Shown here piece by piece: positions 19,038 to 26,745 of a stretch of DNA of 64,000 nucleotides (the first letter of the stretch is position 1; each line of letters opens with the position of its first letter). Source of the DNA: Bradyrhizobium sp. WD16. Lineage in GTDB: Bacteria > Pseudomonadota > Alphaproteobacteria > Rhizobiales > Xanthobacteraceae. The DNA is taken from assembly GCF_024181725.1 (NCBI RefSeq), contig NZ_CP028908.1:5881180-5945179 (forward strand). Direction: 5' to 3'. A program made the translations under genes and the position numbers. The notes below the pieces were generated by a model. It saw only the letters and a list, made by a program, of their open reading frames with translations. It searched no databases and had not been told where the DNA came from.

Positions 19038-19964
19038 TCACATCGCGTAGGCGTCCGGATCCGGCGAATCCGACGGCTTGGCAAACGCCTTGGTGAGCTC
19101 GGAGCCCAACGGAACGTTGAGCGTCAGCCCCCTCGGCGGAATCTTCTGCATGAACCACCTGTCGTAGATCCTGGCGCCTTCGGGGCTCTGATAGAGCGCC
19201 GCGGTCGCCGCGTCGACCACCTTCTTGAAGGCCGGGTCATCCTTGCGCAGCATGATGCCGTAGGGCTCCGGCTTGGAGAAGGCGTCCTTGGAGATCACAT
19301 AGGCGCCTGGATCCTTCGAGCCGGCGGCGAGGCTCGCCAGCAGGATGTCGTCCATGACGAAGGCCACCGCGCGGCCGGTCTCGACCATCAGGAAGGCTTC
19401 GGCGTGGTCCTTGGCCGGAATGACGGTGATGCCGAGATTGCGGCTGACATTGGCCTCGGTGAGCTGCTTGATGTTGGTGGTGCCGGCGGTGGACACCACG
19501 GTCTTGCCCTTGAGATCGTCGATCGAGTTGATCTTGCTCGACTTCTTGGAGATGAAGCGGCTCGCCGTCAGAAAATGGGTGTTGGTGAAGGTGACCTGCT
19601 TCTGCCGCTCGGCATTGTTGGTGGTCGATCCACATTCGAGATCGATGGTGCCGTTGGCCATCAGCGGGATGCGGGTGGCCGAGGTCACCGGGTTGAGCCT
19701 GACCTCGAGCTTGTCGAGCTTGAGCTCCTTCTTCACCGCTTCGACCACCTTGTAGCAGATGTCCATTGCGTAGCCGACGGGCTTCTGGCTGTCGTCGAGA
19801 TAGGAAAACGGCACCGAGGAATCGCGATAGCCGATGGTGATCGCGCCACTCTCCTTGATCGCCTTCAACGTCCCGGTCAGCTCCTGGGCCGCCGCCGGCG
19901 AGGCGCACAGCGAAACGGCGAGGACAAAGCCGGCCATCCGGCGGCGGCGAGGCGTGAACGTCAT
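19038..19964 (-). CDS. Amino-acid ABC transporter substrate-binding protein (GltI-like)
   Basis: This 308-residue periplasmic protein binds the substrate of the downstream importer. The N-terminus (MTFTPRRRRMAGFVLAVSLC then ASPAAAQ) is a signal peptide. The mature part begins GTLKAIKESGAITIGYRDSS and contains PVGYAMDICYKVVEAVKKEL and GTIDLECGSTTNNAERQKQV, typical of the glutamate/aspartate-binding GltI subgroup. The ATG at 19964 has a GGAGA site just upstream. It is the first gene of the transporter operon. Confidence 0.94.
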   Translation of the reverse strand: MTFTPRRRRMAGFVLAVSLCASPAAAQELTGTLKAIKESGAITIGYRDSSVPFSYLDDSQKPVGYAMDICYKVVEAVKKELKLDKLEVRLNPVTSATRIPLMANGTIDLECGSTTNNAERQKQVTFTNTHFLTASRFISKKSSKINSIDDLKGKTVVSTAGTTNIKQLTEANVSRNLGITVIPAKDHAEAFLMVETGRAVAFVMDDILLASLAAGSKDPGAYVISKDAFSKPEPYGIMLRKDDPAFKKVVDAATAALYQSPEGARIYDRWFMQKIPPRGLTLNVPLGSELTKAFAKPSDSPDPDAYAM

Positions 19965-20286
19965 GATGTCTCCTTGTGTGGCGGCGAAGTGATGCCAATC
20001 TTGCTGTCGCCGCGACGCTTGGCAAGGCATCCCTTGTCGTCGGCGGCGGAGCGGCGTTCGGCGAGCTCCGGCTTGCATTTTCCGGGCCAGCTCGCCCGGA
20101 TCGCGGCGCCGGCCCCGTTCGAATCAGATCCCGAGCGTCATCCGCCGGAGCCGCAGCCTGATAGAAAATCCCGCCACAACACAACTAAACGCAGCAGAAA
20201 ATTTCCTTAAAATCCATGAAATTTAGAAATCCATGCCGCGCAGCAGGACCATCCCATTCATCCGGAATTGCTAATATTGCCCGCTT
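19965..20286. promoter_or_regulatory. Intergenic region upstream of the amino-acid transporter
   Basis: These about 320 bp contain no gene that I can support. The far part (about 20160-20286) is AT-rich compared with its surroundings and is a plausible place for the promoter of the minus-strand transporter operon. No individual promoter elements are claimed. Confidence 0.35.
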
Positions 20287-20615
20287 CTAGTGTGGCGTCT
20301 CGCAATTGCCTATGCCCTTTGCGGCAAGCCCCTGTAGGCAATTGCGAGACATAAGCCACACTAGCGCTTTGATTTTGCTCGTGTCCTTTATGTCTCCGAA
20401 TGACCGTGCGAGCGTGAGGCAAATGGGGCGGTCATTCGGAGACAGGACACTAGTGTGGCGTCTCGCAATTGCCTATGCCCTTTGCGGCAAGCCCCTGTAG
20501 GCAATTGCGAGACATAAGCCACACTAGCATTTTGATTTTGCTAGTGTCCCTATGTCTCCGAATTACCGTGCGAGCGCGAGGCAAACGTAGCGGTAATTCG
20601 GAGACGGGACACTAG
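20287..20615. repeat. Array of CTAG palindromic elements (A-B-A-B)
   Basis: Four palindromic elements lie head to tail: type A 20287-20364, type B 20378-20453, type A 20450-20527 (sharing its CTAG with the B before it) and type B 20541-20615. In both A-B pairs a 13-bp spacer (CGCTTTGATTTTG and CATTTTGATTTTG) joins the elements, giving units of 166-167 bp. The second A-B unit is almost identical to the one at 56615-56780. The array ends 12 bp before the ArsR gene start. It encodes nothing convincing; short open frames across it are palindrome artefacts. Confidence 0.9.
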
Positions 20616-20627
20616 AGAGAATTGACC

Positions 20628-20957
20628 ATGGCACCACGCAAGCAACGGGCGACGGCCACGGCCCCTGCGCGCCACCTCGCGGCCCAAGCGTCGGAGGCGG
20701 CGCGGCTGCTCGGCATGCTCGGCAACGCCCGGCGCCTCCTGATCCTGTGCCATCTCACCGAGCACAAGGAGATGATCGTGGGCGATCTCGCCGACGCCGT
20801 CGGGCTCAGCCAGTCGGCGCTGTCGCAGCATCTGACCAAGATGCGCCGCGAAGGCCTCGTCACTTTCCGCCGCCACTCGCAGCAGGCTTTCTACCGGATC
20901 GCCGATTCGCGCCTGGCGAAGCTGCTCGCCACCATCGAGCGGCTCTATTGCGAGTAG
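20628..20957 (+). CDS. ArsR-family transcriptional regulator (SqrR/BigR-like)
   Basis: This 109-residue protein is a small winged-helix repressor. The DNA-binding helix is LSQSALSQHLTKMRREGLV. The metal site ELCVCDL of ArsR/SmtB is absent, but cysteines at residues 41 (LILCHL) and 108 (ERLYCE) match the position of the redox pair in SqrR/BigR, which sense reactive sulfur; that function is inferred. The ATG at 20628 has an AGAGAGA site only 6 bp upstream, which directly abuts the CTAG end of a palindromic element. No sulfide-handling gene lies next to it, so its target is unknown. Confidence 0.85.
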   Translation: MAPRKQRATATAPARHLAAQASEAARLLGMLGNARRLLILCHLTEHKEMIVGDLADAVGLSQSALSQHLTKMRREGLVTFRRHSQQAFYRIADSRLAKLLATIERLYCE

Positions 20958-20993
20958 CGTGGGCAACCAGCCCGGCCGTGAGGAAAAGCGCCT

Positions 20994-21311
20994 TCACCCG
21001 CCCGCCAGCGCCTCCGGCCGCTTCACCTCGATCTCGACGAAGGCGATCGGGTGCGGCGAGCCGTTCATGACGTCGTGCTCGATTCCCGCCGCCCGGCGAT
21101 AGGATTGGCCGGCCTTCAACGGCACGTCGGTGACCGCGCTGCCGTTGTGGATGCGCAGCACGCCGTCGGTCAGCATGACGACGAAATAGGGCCAGCCGTG
21201 GCGATGCCAGCCGGTGACCGCCTCGACGGCGAAGTCCCATCGGGTGATGCGGATATCGGCATCATCCTGCTGGACGGTCGGCACCGCGGGGGTCGTGCAT
21301 TGGAAGGCCAT
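20994..21311 (-). CDS. Small cupin-domain protein
   Basis: This 105-residue protein is a single-domain cupin. It shows GWHRHGWPYFVVMLTDGVLR for the first cupin motif and YRRAAGIEHDVMNGS for the second, so two of the metal-binding histidines are visible. The start at 21311 (MAFQCTT) was chosen because the upstream frame runs into palindromic repeat sequence. It is convergent with the ArsR gene, 36 bp away. Substrate and role are unknown. Confidence 0.75.
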   Translation of the reverse strand: MAFQCTTPAVPTVQQDDADIRITRWDFAVEAVTGWHRHGWPYFVVMLTDGVLRIHNGSAVTDVPLKAGQSYRRAAGIEHDVMNGSPHPIAFVEIEVKRPEALAGG

Positions 21312-21350
21312 CGACGTCGCTTTCGCTCCTGTTTCATCTTCGACTGACAG

Positions 21351-21468
21351 CGTTAGCGTCAGATCCAAAGCCGCACGAGAATCATAATGATGCTGGTGTC
21401 CCTTTGTTTCCAACGTTCGCAGAAGCGCCTGCTGCAAAGGAATACGAACGTTGGAAACGGGACACCAG
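21351..21468. repeat. CTAG-type palindromic elements: D remnant, spacer, type C
   Basis: A short type D remnant (21351-21379, ending CGAG), a 13-bp spacer (AATCATAATGATG) and a type C element (21393-21468) form this array. The type C ends are CTGG and CCAG rather than CTAG, so the sequence has changed on both arms and the outer stem still pairs fully. The inner stem is GTTTCCAACGTTCG with its complement CGAACGTTGGAAAC. It lies between the cupin gene and glk. Confidence 0.85.
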
Positions 21469-21528
21469 CGCGAATTGCAGGCAGGCGCTGCCGCAATACG
21501 CGGCTGCCGTTCAGAGAAGCCATGCCGC

Positions 21529-22479
21529 CTATGCCGGTGCGGGAAGATTGGCGAGACCGAGCAGCGCCGGCTCGTCATTGACGATCAGAAGAGTCGGAAT
21601 GCGCCGCAGATAATCCGTCATCCGCCCTTTGGCCTCGAAGCGCGCACGGAAATCGGATGCCGCCAGCGGCTGCCTGAAGCGGGGCAGGATGCCCCCGGCG
21701 AGATAGATGCCGCCCGTCGCTCCGAGCGTCAGCGCAAGATTGCCGGCGACGCCGCCGAGCATGGCGCAGAAATGGCCGAAGGCGGCGACGCATCGCGCAT
21801 CGGTGCGGTCGAGCGCATGGGTGGTGACATCGGCGGGCGTGTAGTTCATCGCCGCCGCCCCGGCGATCTCGCTCAGCGCATGATAGAGGTTGACGAGGCC
21901 CGCGCCGCACAACACCCGTTCGGCCGAGACGTGGCCGAAGCGCCGGCGCAGGATGGCGAGAATGCGGTCCTCGGTCTCGTTCTCGGCCGGCATGGTGACG
22001 TGACCGCCCTCGCCCGGCAGCAGGTCCCACCGGCCATTCGACGGCACCAGCGCGCTGACCCCAAGACCGGTGCCCGGCCCGAGAACGCCGACCGGTCCGC
22101 CGGCGCCGCCGGCGAGAGGACCGATGGCGCAGCTGTCGTCAGGACGCAGATGGGGGATGGCGAGCGCATTGGCGGCGAAGTCGTTGAGCACGATCAGCGA
22201 AGTGAAACCGAATGCCTTCTGCAGCCTCGATATGGAGAAGGACCAGTTGCCGTTGGTCAGGCTGACTTCGTCACCGGCGATGGGTCCGGCGAGGGCGAGC
22301 GCCGCGCGGCCCGGACGGCGCGCGGCCGGAAGCGCCGCGAGGTATTGCGCTAACGCCTCCTGCAAGGTCGCGTAGTGGTGGACCTCGAGGTGCTGCAGGT
22401 CGGCATAGTGCCCCCGTTCAGCGACCGCGAAGCGCGCATTGGTGCCGCCGATGTCGCCGATCAGGGTCAGTTCGCTCAT
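21529..22479 (-). CDS. glk: Glucokinase
   Basis: This 316-residue protein is an ATP-dependent glucokinase of the Glk family, converting glucose to glucose 6-phosphate in the cytoplasm. It shows the phosphate motif LIGDIGGTNARFAV, the substrate loop VLNDFAANALAIP and GPGTGLGVSAL, and GEGGHVTM. The ATG at 22479 gives the normal N-terminus. It lies 150 bp behind malQ on the same strand, so the pair can handle glucose released from maltodextrins. Confidence 0.95.
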   Translation of the reverse strand: MSELTLIGDIGGTNARFAVAERGHYADLQHLEVHHYATLQEALAQYLAALPAARRPGRAALALAGPIAGDEVSLTNGNWSFSISRLQKAFGFTSLIVLNDFAANALAIPHLRPDDSCAIGPLAGGAGGPVGVLGPGTGLGVSALVPSNGRWDLLPGEGGHVTMPAENETEDRILAILRRRFGHVSAERVLCGAGLVNLYHALSEIAGAAAMNYTPADVTTHALDRTDARCVAAFGHFCAMLGGVAGNLALTLGATGGIYLAGGILPRFRQPLAASDFRARFEAKGRMTDYLRRIPTLLIVNDEPALLGLANLPAPA

Positions 22480-22629
22480 GACTAATTCCTGTCTCCACCG
22501 TGCCGCGCCGTGGTTGTACCAGCCTTGCCGGGTGCACGGCCCCTCGGCCGATGACAGCGGCCGCGACAGAGCCCATGACATAGCCCATGCGCGAGATCAT
22601 GGAAACCGCGGCCATGTCGCGCCGGCAGA

Positions 22630-24588
22630 TCAGGACGGAGAGCCGAACGCTCGTGACGCCAACACTCGCCGCAGTTGCTCGGGATCGAGGACGGCGGCGA
22701 GCGCGGCGCTGTCGGCCGGCAGCTTGCGGCGCCAGTTGGGGTGCTCGTCGATGGTGCCGGGCACATTGACCTGATCGCGCAGCTGCAAAAGATCCTCGAC
22801 CGCGACGGCGAGCAGCCGCGACGGGGTGCGGTCGAGGAAGGCGAGCACATCCTCGAGTTCGATGTCGGCGGCCGGCTTGTGCACGGCCGCGCCCAGCCGA
22901 TCGCGGGCCAGATTGCGGTCGCCCTCGCTTTCGCCCGGATCGATCGACAGGCCGTGCTTGACGGCGAGGTCGTGGCCGCTCATCCAGCCGGCGAAGGTCG
23001 GCAGGTCGTGGGTGCCGAAAGTGACGAGGGCATTGGCCGGATAATGCTCCGGCGGCTTGAAGGCGCCGTCGTACTGCCGCTCGAAGATCATCACCTGGTA
23101 CGACCAGATGCCGTGGTCGGCGAGCCGGTCGCGAAAACCTTCGGGAACGGTGCCGAGGTCCTCGCCGATGACGATGCATTGGTGGCGGGCGCTTTCCAGC
23201 GCAGTAACCGCGAGCAGTGCCTCGAGGGGCATGCGCACATAGGAGCCCTCGCTCGCCGCAAAGCCCGACGGGATCAGGTAGAAGCGCTGCAGCCAGAGGA
23301 CGTGATCGAGGCGGATGGCGCCAGCATAGCGCATGCTGGCGGCCATCATGTCGCGGAACGGCCGATAGAGCGCCCGATCGAGCCCGGTGGCGGAAAAGCC
23401 CGCAAGGCCCCAGTTCTGTCCGGCGGTGTTGAGCAGATCGGGCGGCGCGCCGACCGAAGCCTGCCGCGAGATCGCGTCCTGGGCATGCCAGGCATCGAAA
23501 CCGTCCGCCTTCACGCCAACCGCGACGTCGAGATAAAGGCCGACCGGCATGCGAAGGGCCGCGGCGACTTCGCTGCATTCGCGCAGCTGGCGGTCCGCGA
23601 GCCACTGAATGAACTCGAAATAGGCGATCTCCTCGCCGTCCCTGCCCTGTCGCAGTTCGGCGAGCCGCGCCGTGTCGGGCCGGCGCCACTCCTGGGGCCA
23701 TTCCCACCAAGGTCCGCCATGGCGCCGCCGCAGCCATTCGAAGCAGGCAAAATGGGCCAGCAGCTCGCCGCGCTCGGCGCGGAAACCATCGAATTCGGCG
23801 CGATCGGCCGCGGCGGCGTTACGGGGGAAGGCGGCGAAAGCCGCCCGCAGCGCCTGCCATTTGAGATCGGCGACCGCGCCGTAGTCGACGAGAGCTTCGG
23901 CGCGCAGCGCATCGAGACGATCGGCATGGCCTGCGGCGAAGCCCTCCGGCAACCCCGGCGCCCGCGCCGCGTCGACATAGATCGGATTGAGGAAGGAACG
24001 GCTGTTGGGAGAATAGGGACTGCAATCGGTTGGATGATCGTCGAACAGCGCATGCAGCGGATTGAGGCCGACCCCGCCGGCGCCGGCCCGCGCCGCCAGA
24101 CGGACGACGTCGGCGAGATCGGAGAAGTCGCCGATGCCCCAATTGCGCTCCGAGCGCAGGCTGTAGAGCTGCAGCGTCAGCACCCAGGTCCGGTGGAATC
24201 GCCCCGCGAAAGCGCGCCGCGGCGCGACGATGACCGCGCGGCTGTCCGCCAGCCCGGCACGATCAGTGACGTCGAGCCGATAGACGTCGGGCGCGAGAAC
24301 GGTAGGAACGGGAACCGGGCGATGCTCGGCCAGCCCGCCACAGATCTCGGCGTCGCCGCAGTGCAACGTCCAGCGGAGCGGGAAAGCGGCCGGTTCCCCG
24401 AGGGCATCGGCAGAGGCGTCGCCATCCCGGATCACCAGCGGCGCCTTGAGCAGCGGATGGGGGGTGGGCGCCGGGATCGCCTCGATCAGCGCCGTTAGCG
24501 CCGCTTCACTGAGGACGCGCCGCTCGCCCCAGGCGTCGTAAAACTCCCTCTCCAGGCCGAGTTCCGCGGCCCTTGTCGAAAGATCCAT
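22630..24588 (-). CDS. malQ: 4-alpha-glucanotransferase
   Basis: This 652-residue GH77 enzyme transfers alpha-1,4-glucan segments between maltodextrins and releases glucose. Typical motifs are SPYSPNSRSFLNPIYVD near residue 198, AIRLDHVLWLQRFYLIP around residue 425 (nucleophile aspartate) and VIGEDLGTVPEGFRDRL (acid/base glutamate), then FGTHDLPTFAGW. It has an N-terminal extension of about 140 residues, as in many proteobacterial MalQ. It is divergent from glgE with about 200 bp between the starts, and upstream of glk. Confidence 0.94.
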   Translation of the reverse strand: MDLSTRAAELGLEREFYDAWGERRVLSEAALTALIEAIPAPTPHPLLKAPLVIRDGDASADALGEPAAFPLRWTLHCGDAEICGGLAEHRPVPVPTVLAPDVYRLDVTDRAGLADSRAVIVAPRRAFAGRFHRTWVLTLQLYSLRSERNWGIGDFSDLADVVRLAARAGAGGVGLNPLHALFDDHPTDCSPYSPNSRSFLNPIYVDAARAPGLPEGFAAGHADRLDALRAEALVDYGAVADLKWQALRAAFAAFPRNAAAADRAEFDGFRAERGELLAHFACFEWLRRRHGGPWWEWPQEWRRPDTARLAELRQGRDGEEIAYFEFIQWLADRQLRECSEVAAALRMPVGLYLDVAVGVKADGFDAWHAQDAISRQASVGAPPDLLNTAGQNWGLAGFSATGLDRALYRPFRDMMAASMRYAGAIRLDHVLWLQRFYLIPSGFAASEGSYVRMPLEALLAVTALESARHQCIVIGEDLGTVPEGFRDRLADHGIWSYQVMIFERQYDGAFKPPEHYPANALVTFGTHDLPTFAGWMSGHDLAVKHGLSIDPGESEGDRNLARDRLGAAVHKPAADIELEDVLAFLDRTPSRLLAVAVEDLLQLRDQVNVPGTIDEHPNWRRKLPADSAALAAVLDPEQLRRVLASRAFGSPS

Positions 24589-24789
24589 GAGCCCTGCCGC
24601 CGCACCGGCGCCGGTACGGCGCCAACCCCTTCCATTTCCAAGTATTTATCTACCGCCGGACAACCACCATGTGCGTCACAAATAACCCGTCTTGCCGAAG
24701 TCTGTTCCTGCGGAACCTCCGGTCTCCGCAGGTGTTCTCCCTGCCGGGACGCCCTCGGTTTCAAGGACGCGGTGGAGCAGGTGAATAAA

Positions 24790-26736
24790 ATGGTTCAGAC
24801 GGACGGTGCCATCGCCAGCGCCGCCGCATTCCTGATCGAGGACATCTATCCCAGCGTCGACGGCGGCCGCTATCCGGTCAAGCGCATTGTCGGCGAGACG
24901 GTCGAGGTCTGGGCCGACATCTTCCGCAACGGCCATGACGTGACCGTGGCGGAACTGATCTGGCAGCACGAGGGCAACGGCGAATGGCAGCGCGTCCCCA
25001 TGCGTCACGACGGCAACGACCGCTGGACCGCCTCCTTCGTCCCTCACGAGCTCGGCCGCCACCTCTACGCCATCGAGGCCTGGAGCGACGAATTCGCCAC
25101 CTGGCGGCGCGACTTCGAACGCAAGCGTGACGCCGGCCTCGACGTCTCGCTCGATGCGCTGGAAGGCGCCAGCATGTTGACCAGGGCGCAGGCGGCGCGG
25201 CCCGACGTCGCCGCCGTGATCCTGCAGAAGTGCGAAGACTATCTGTGCAGCGGCGACGCCGCCCCGCTGCTCTCGCCCCTGCTCGCCGACGCCATGGCGG
25301 AGAGCCAGCATCGCAGCGGCCTTACCCGGTCGCGGTTGCACCCGCTGGCGGTCGACCGGCCGACCGCGCGCTACGCCTCCTGGTACGAGATGGTGCCGCG
25401 CAGCCAGGGCACGACGCCGGGCCGCCACGGCACGTTTCAGGACTGCATCGCCCGCCTGCCCGATATCGCCGGCATGGGGTTCGACGTCGTCTATCTGACG
25501 CCGATCCATCCCATCGGGACGACCAACCGCAAGGGGCGCAACAACGCGCTGACCGCCTCACCGGAGGATCCGGGCAGTCCCTATGCCATCGGCAGCGTCG
25601 AGGGCGGCCACGATGCGGTGCATCCCGAACTCGGCACCCTCGACGATTTTCGCCGTTTCGTCGCCGCCTGCGACCGGCATGGGATGGAGGTCGCACTGGA
25701 TTTCGCTGTGCAGTGCGCGCCCGATCATCCGTGGCTGACGCAGCATCCCGAATGGTTCCGCACGCGGCCCGACGGCTCCATGCGTCATGCAGAGAACCCG
25801 CCGAAAAAATACGAGGACATCGTCAATCCGGATTTCGACGCGCCCGCGGCCGCGGAAATATGGATCGCGCTGCGCGACATCGTGCTGTTCTGGATCGGCC
25901 AGGGGGTGCGGATCTTCCGGGTCGACAATCCGCACACCAAGCCGTTCCAGTTCTGGGAATGGCTGATCCGCGAGGTCCAGCTTCGGCACCCCGATGTCAT
26001 CTTCCTCGCCGAAGCCTTCACCCGGCCGAAGCTGATGAAGGGCCTCGCCAAGCTCGGCTTCACCCAGTCCTACACCTATTTCACCTGGCGAACCCATCGC
26101 GGCGAGCTCGAGGACTACCTGCGCGAGCTCACCGGTTATCCGGAGCGCGACTATTATCGTCCGAACTTCTTCGTCAACACGCCCGATATCCTGCCCTGGC
26201 ACCTGCAAGGCGGCGAACCGTGGATGTTCAAGTCGCGGGTCGCTCTCGCCGCGACGCTGTCATCGACCTATGGCATCTTCAACGGCTTCGAATTGCTGGA
26301 GCACGAGGCGCTGCCCGGCAGGGAGGAATACGCCAACTCGGACAAATACGAGATCAGGGTGCGGGACTGGAACAAGCCGGGCAACATCAAGGACTATATC
26401 CGCCGGCTCAACGAAGCCCGGCGCGCCAATCCAGCGCTGCAGCAGACCGAGCGACTGCGCTTTGCCGCCGTCGACGACGGCAACGTCATCGGCTTTCTCA
26501 AGGAGAGCGCCGACGGCACCAACCTGGTGGCGTGTGCCGTGGCCCTGAGCGGCGACCATCACGATTTCTGGTTTCCGCTGATCGGCGCCGAGGTCGGCCC
26601 CCCCAACTCCCGCCGCCGCGTCGCCGCGGTTGAAAACATCGCGACCGGCGAGCGACATGCAGTAGAATGGGACGGATTGCGGCTGCGCATCGATCCGGGG
26701 CGCGACCCGGCCGTTGTGCTGCGCTGTCTGGCGTGA
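24790..26736 (+). CDS. glgE: Alpha-1,4-glucan:maltose-1-phosphate maltosyltransferase
   Basis: This 648-residue GH13 enzyme extends alpha-glucan with maltosyl units from maltose 1-phosphate. An N-terminal domain (ending near residue 115) precedes the catalytic barrel with AVQCAPDHPWL, the nucleophile aspartate at residue 379 (IFRVDNPHTKP) and the acid/base glutamate at 408 (FLAEAFTRPKL); the 29-residue spacing matches known GlgE. The ATG at 24790 was preferred over upstream GTG codons because GGAGCAGG lies at suitable distance. It is followed after 9 bp by treS, the source of its substrate. Confidence 0.96.
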   Translation: MVQTDGAIASAAAFLIEDIYPSVDGGRYPVKRIVGETVEVWADIFRNGHDVTVAELIWQHEGNGEWQRVPMRHDGNDRWTASFVPHELGRHLYAIEAWSDEFATWRRDFERKRDAGLDVSLDALEGASMLTRAQAARPDVAAVILQKCEDYLCSGDAAPLLSPLLADAMAESQHRSGLTRSRLHPLAVDRPTARYASWYEMVPRSQGTTPGRHGTFQDCIARLPDIAGMGFDVVYLTPIHPIGTTNRKGRNNALTASPEDPGSPYAIGSVEGGHDAVHPELGTLDDFRRFVAACDRHGMEVALDFAVQCAPDHPWLTQHPEWFRTRPDGSMRHAENPPKKYEDIVNPDFDAPAAAEIWIALRDIVLFWIGQGVRIFRVDNPHTKPFQFWEWLIREVQLRHPDVIFLAEAFTRPKLMKGLAKLGFTQSYTYFTWRTHRGELEDYLRELTGYPERDYYRPNFFVNTPDILPWHLQGGEPWMFKSRVALAATLSSTYGIFNGFELLEHEALPGREEYANSDKYEIRVRDWNKPGNIKDYIRRLNEARRANPALQQTERLRFAAVDDGNVIGFLKESADGTNLVACAVALSGDHHDFWFPLIGAEVGPPNSRRRVAAVENIATGERHAVEWDGLRLRIDPGRDPAVVLRCLA

Positions 26737-26745
26737 GGGCGCGCC

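Noticed and set aside
17352..20210. A 952-codon open frame on the plus strand across the amino-acid transporter
   Set aside because: It covers four recognised minus-strand genes and has a low-complexity composition typical of an antisense shadow.
20287..20615. Possible CRISPR array because of regularly repeated palindromes
   Set aside because: The units are two different hairpins joined by constant spacers, spacers are not variable, and no cas genes are present.
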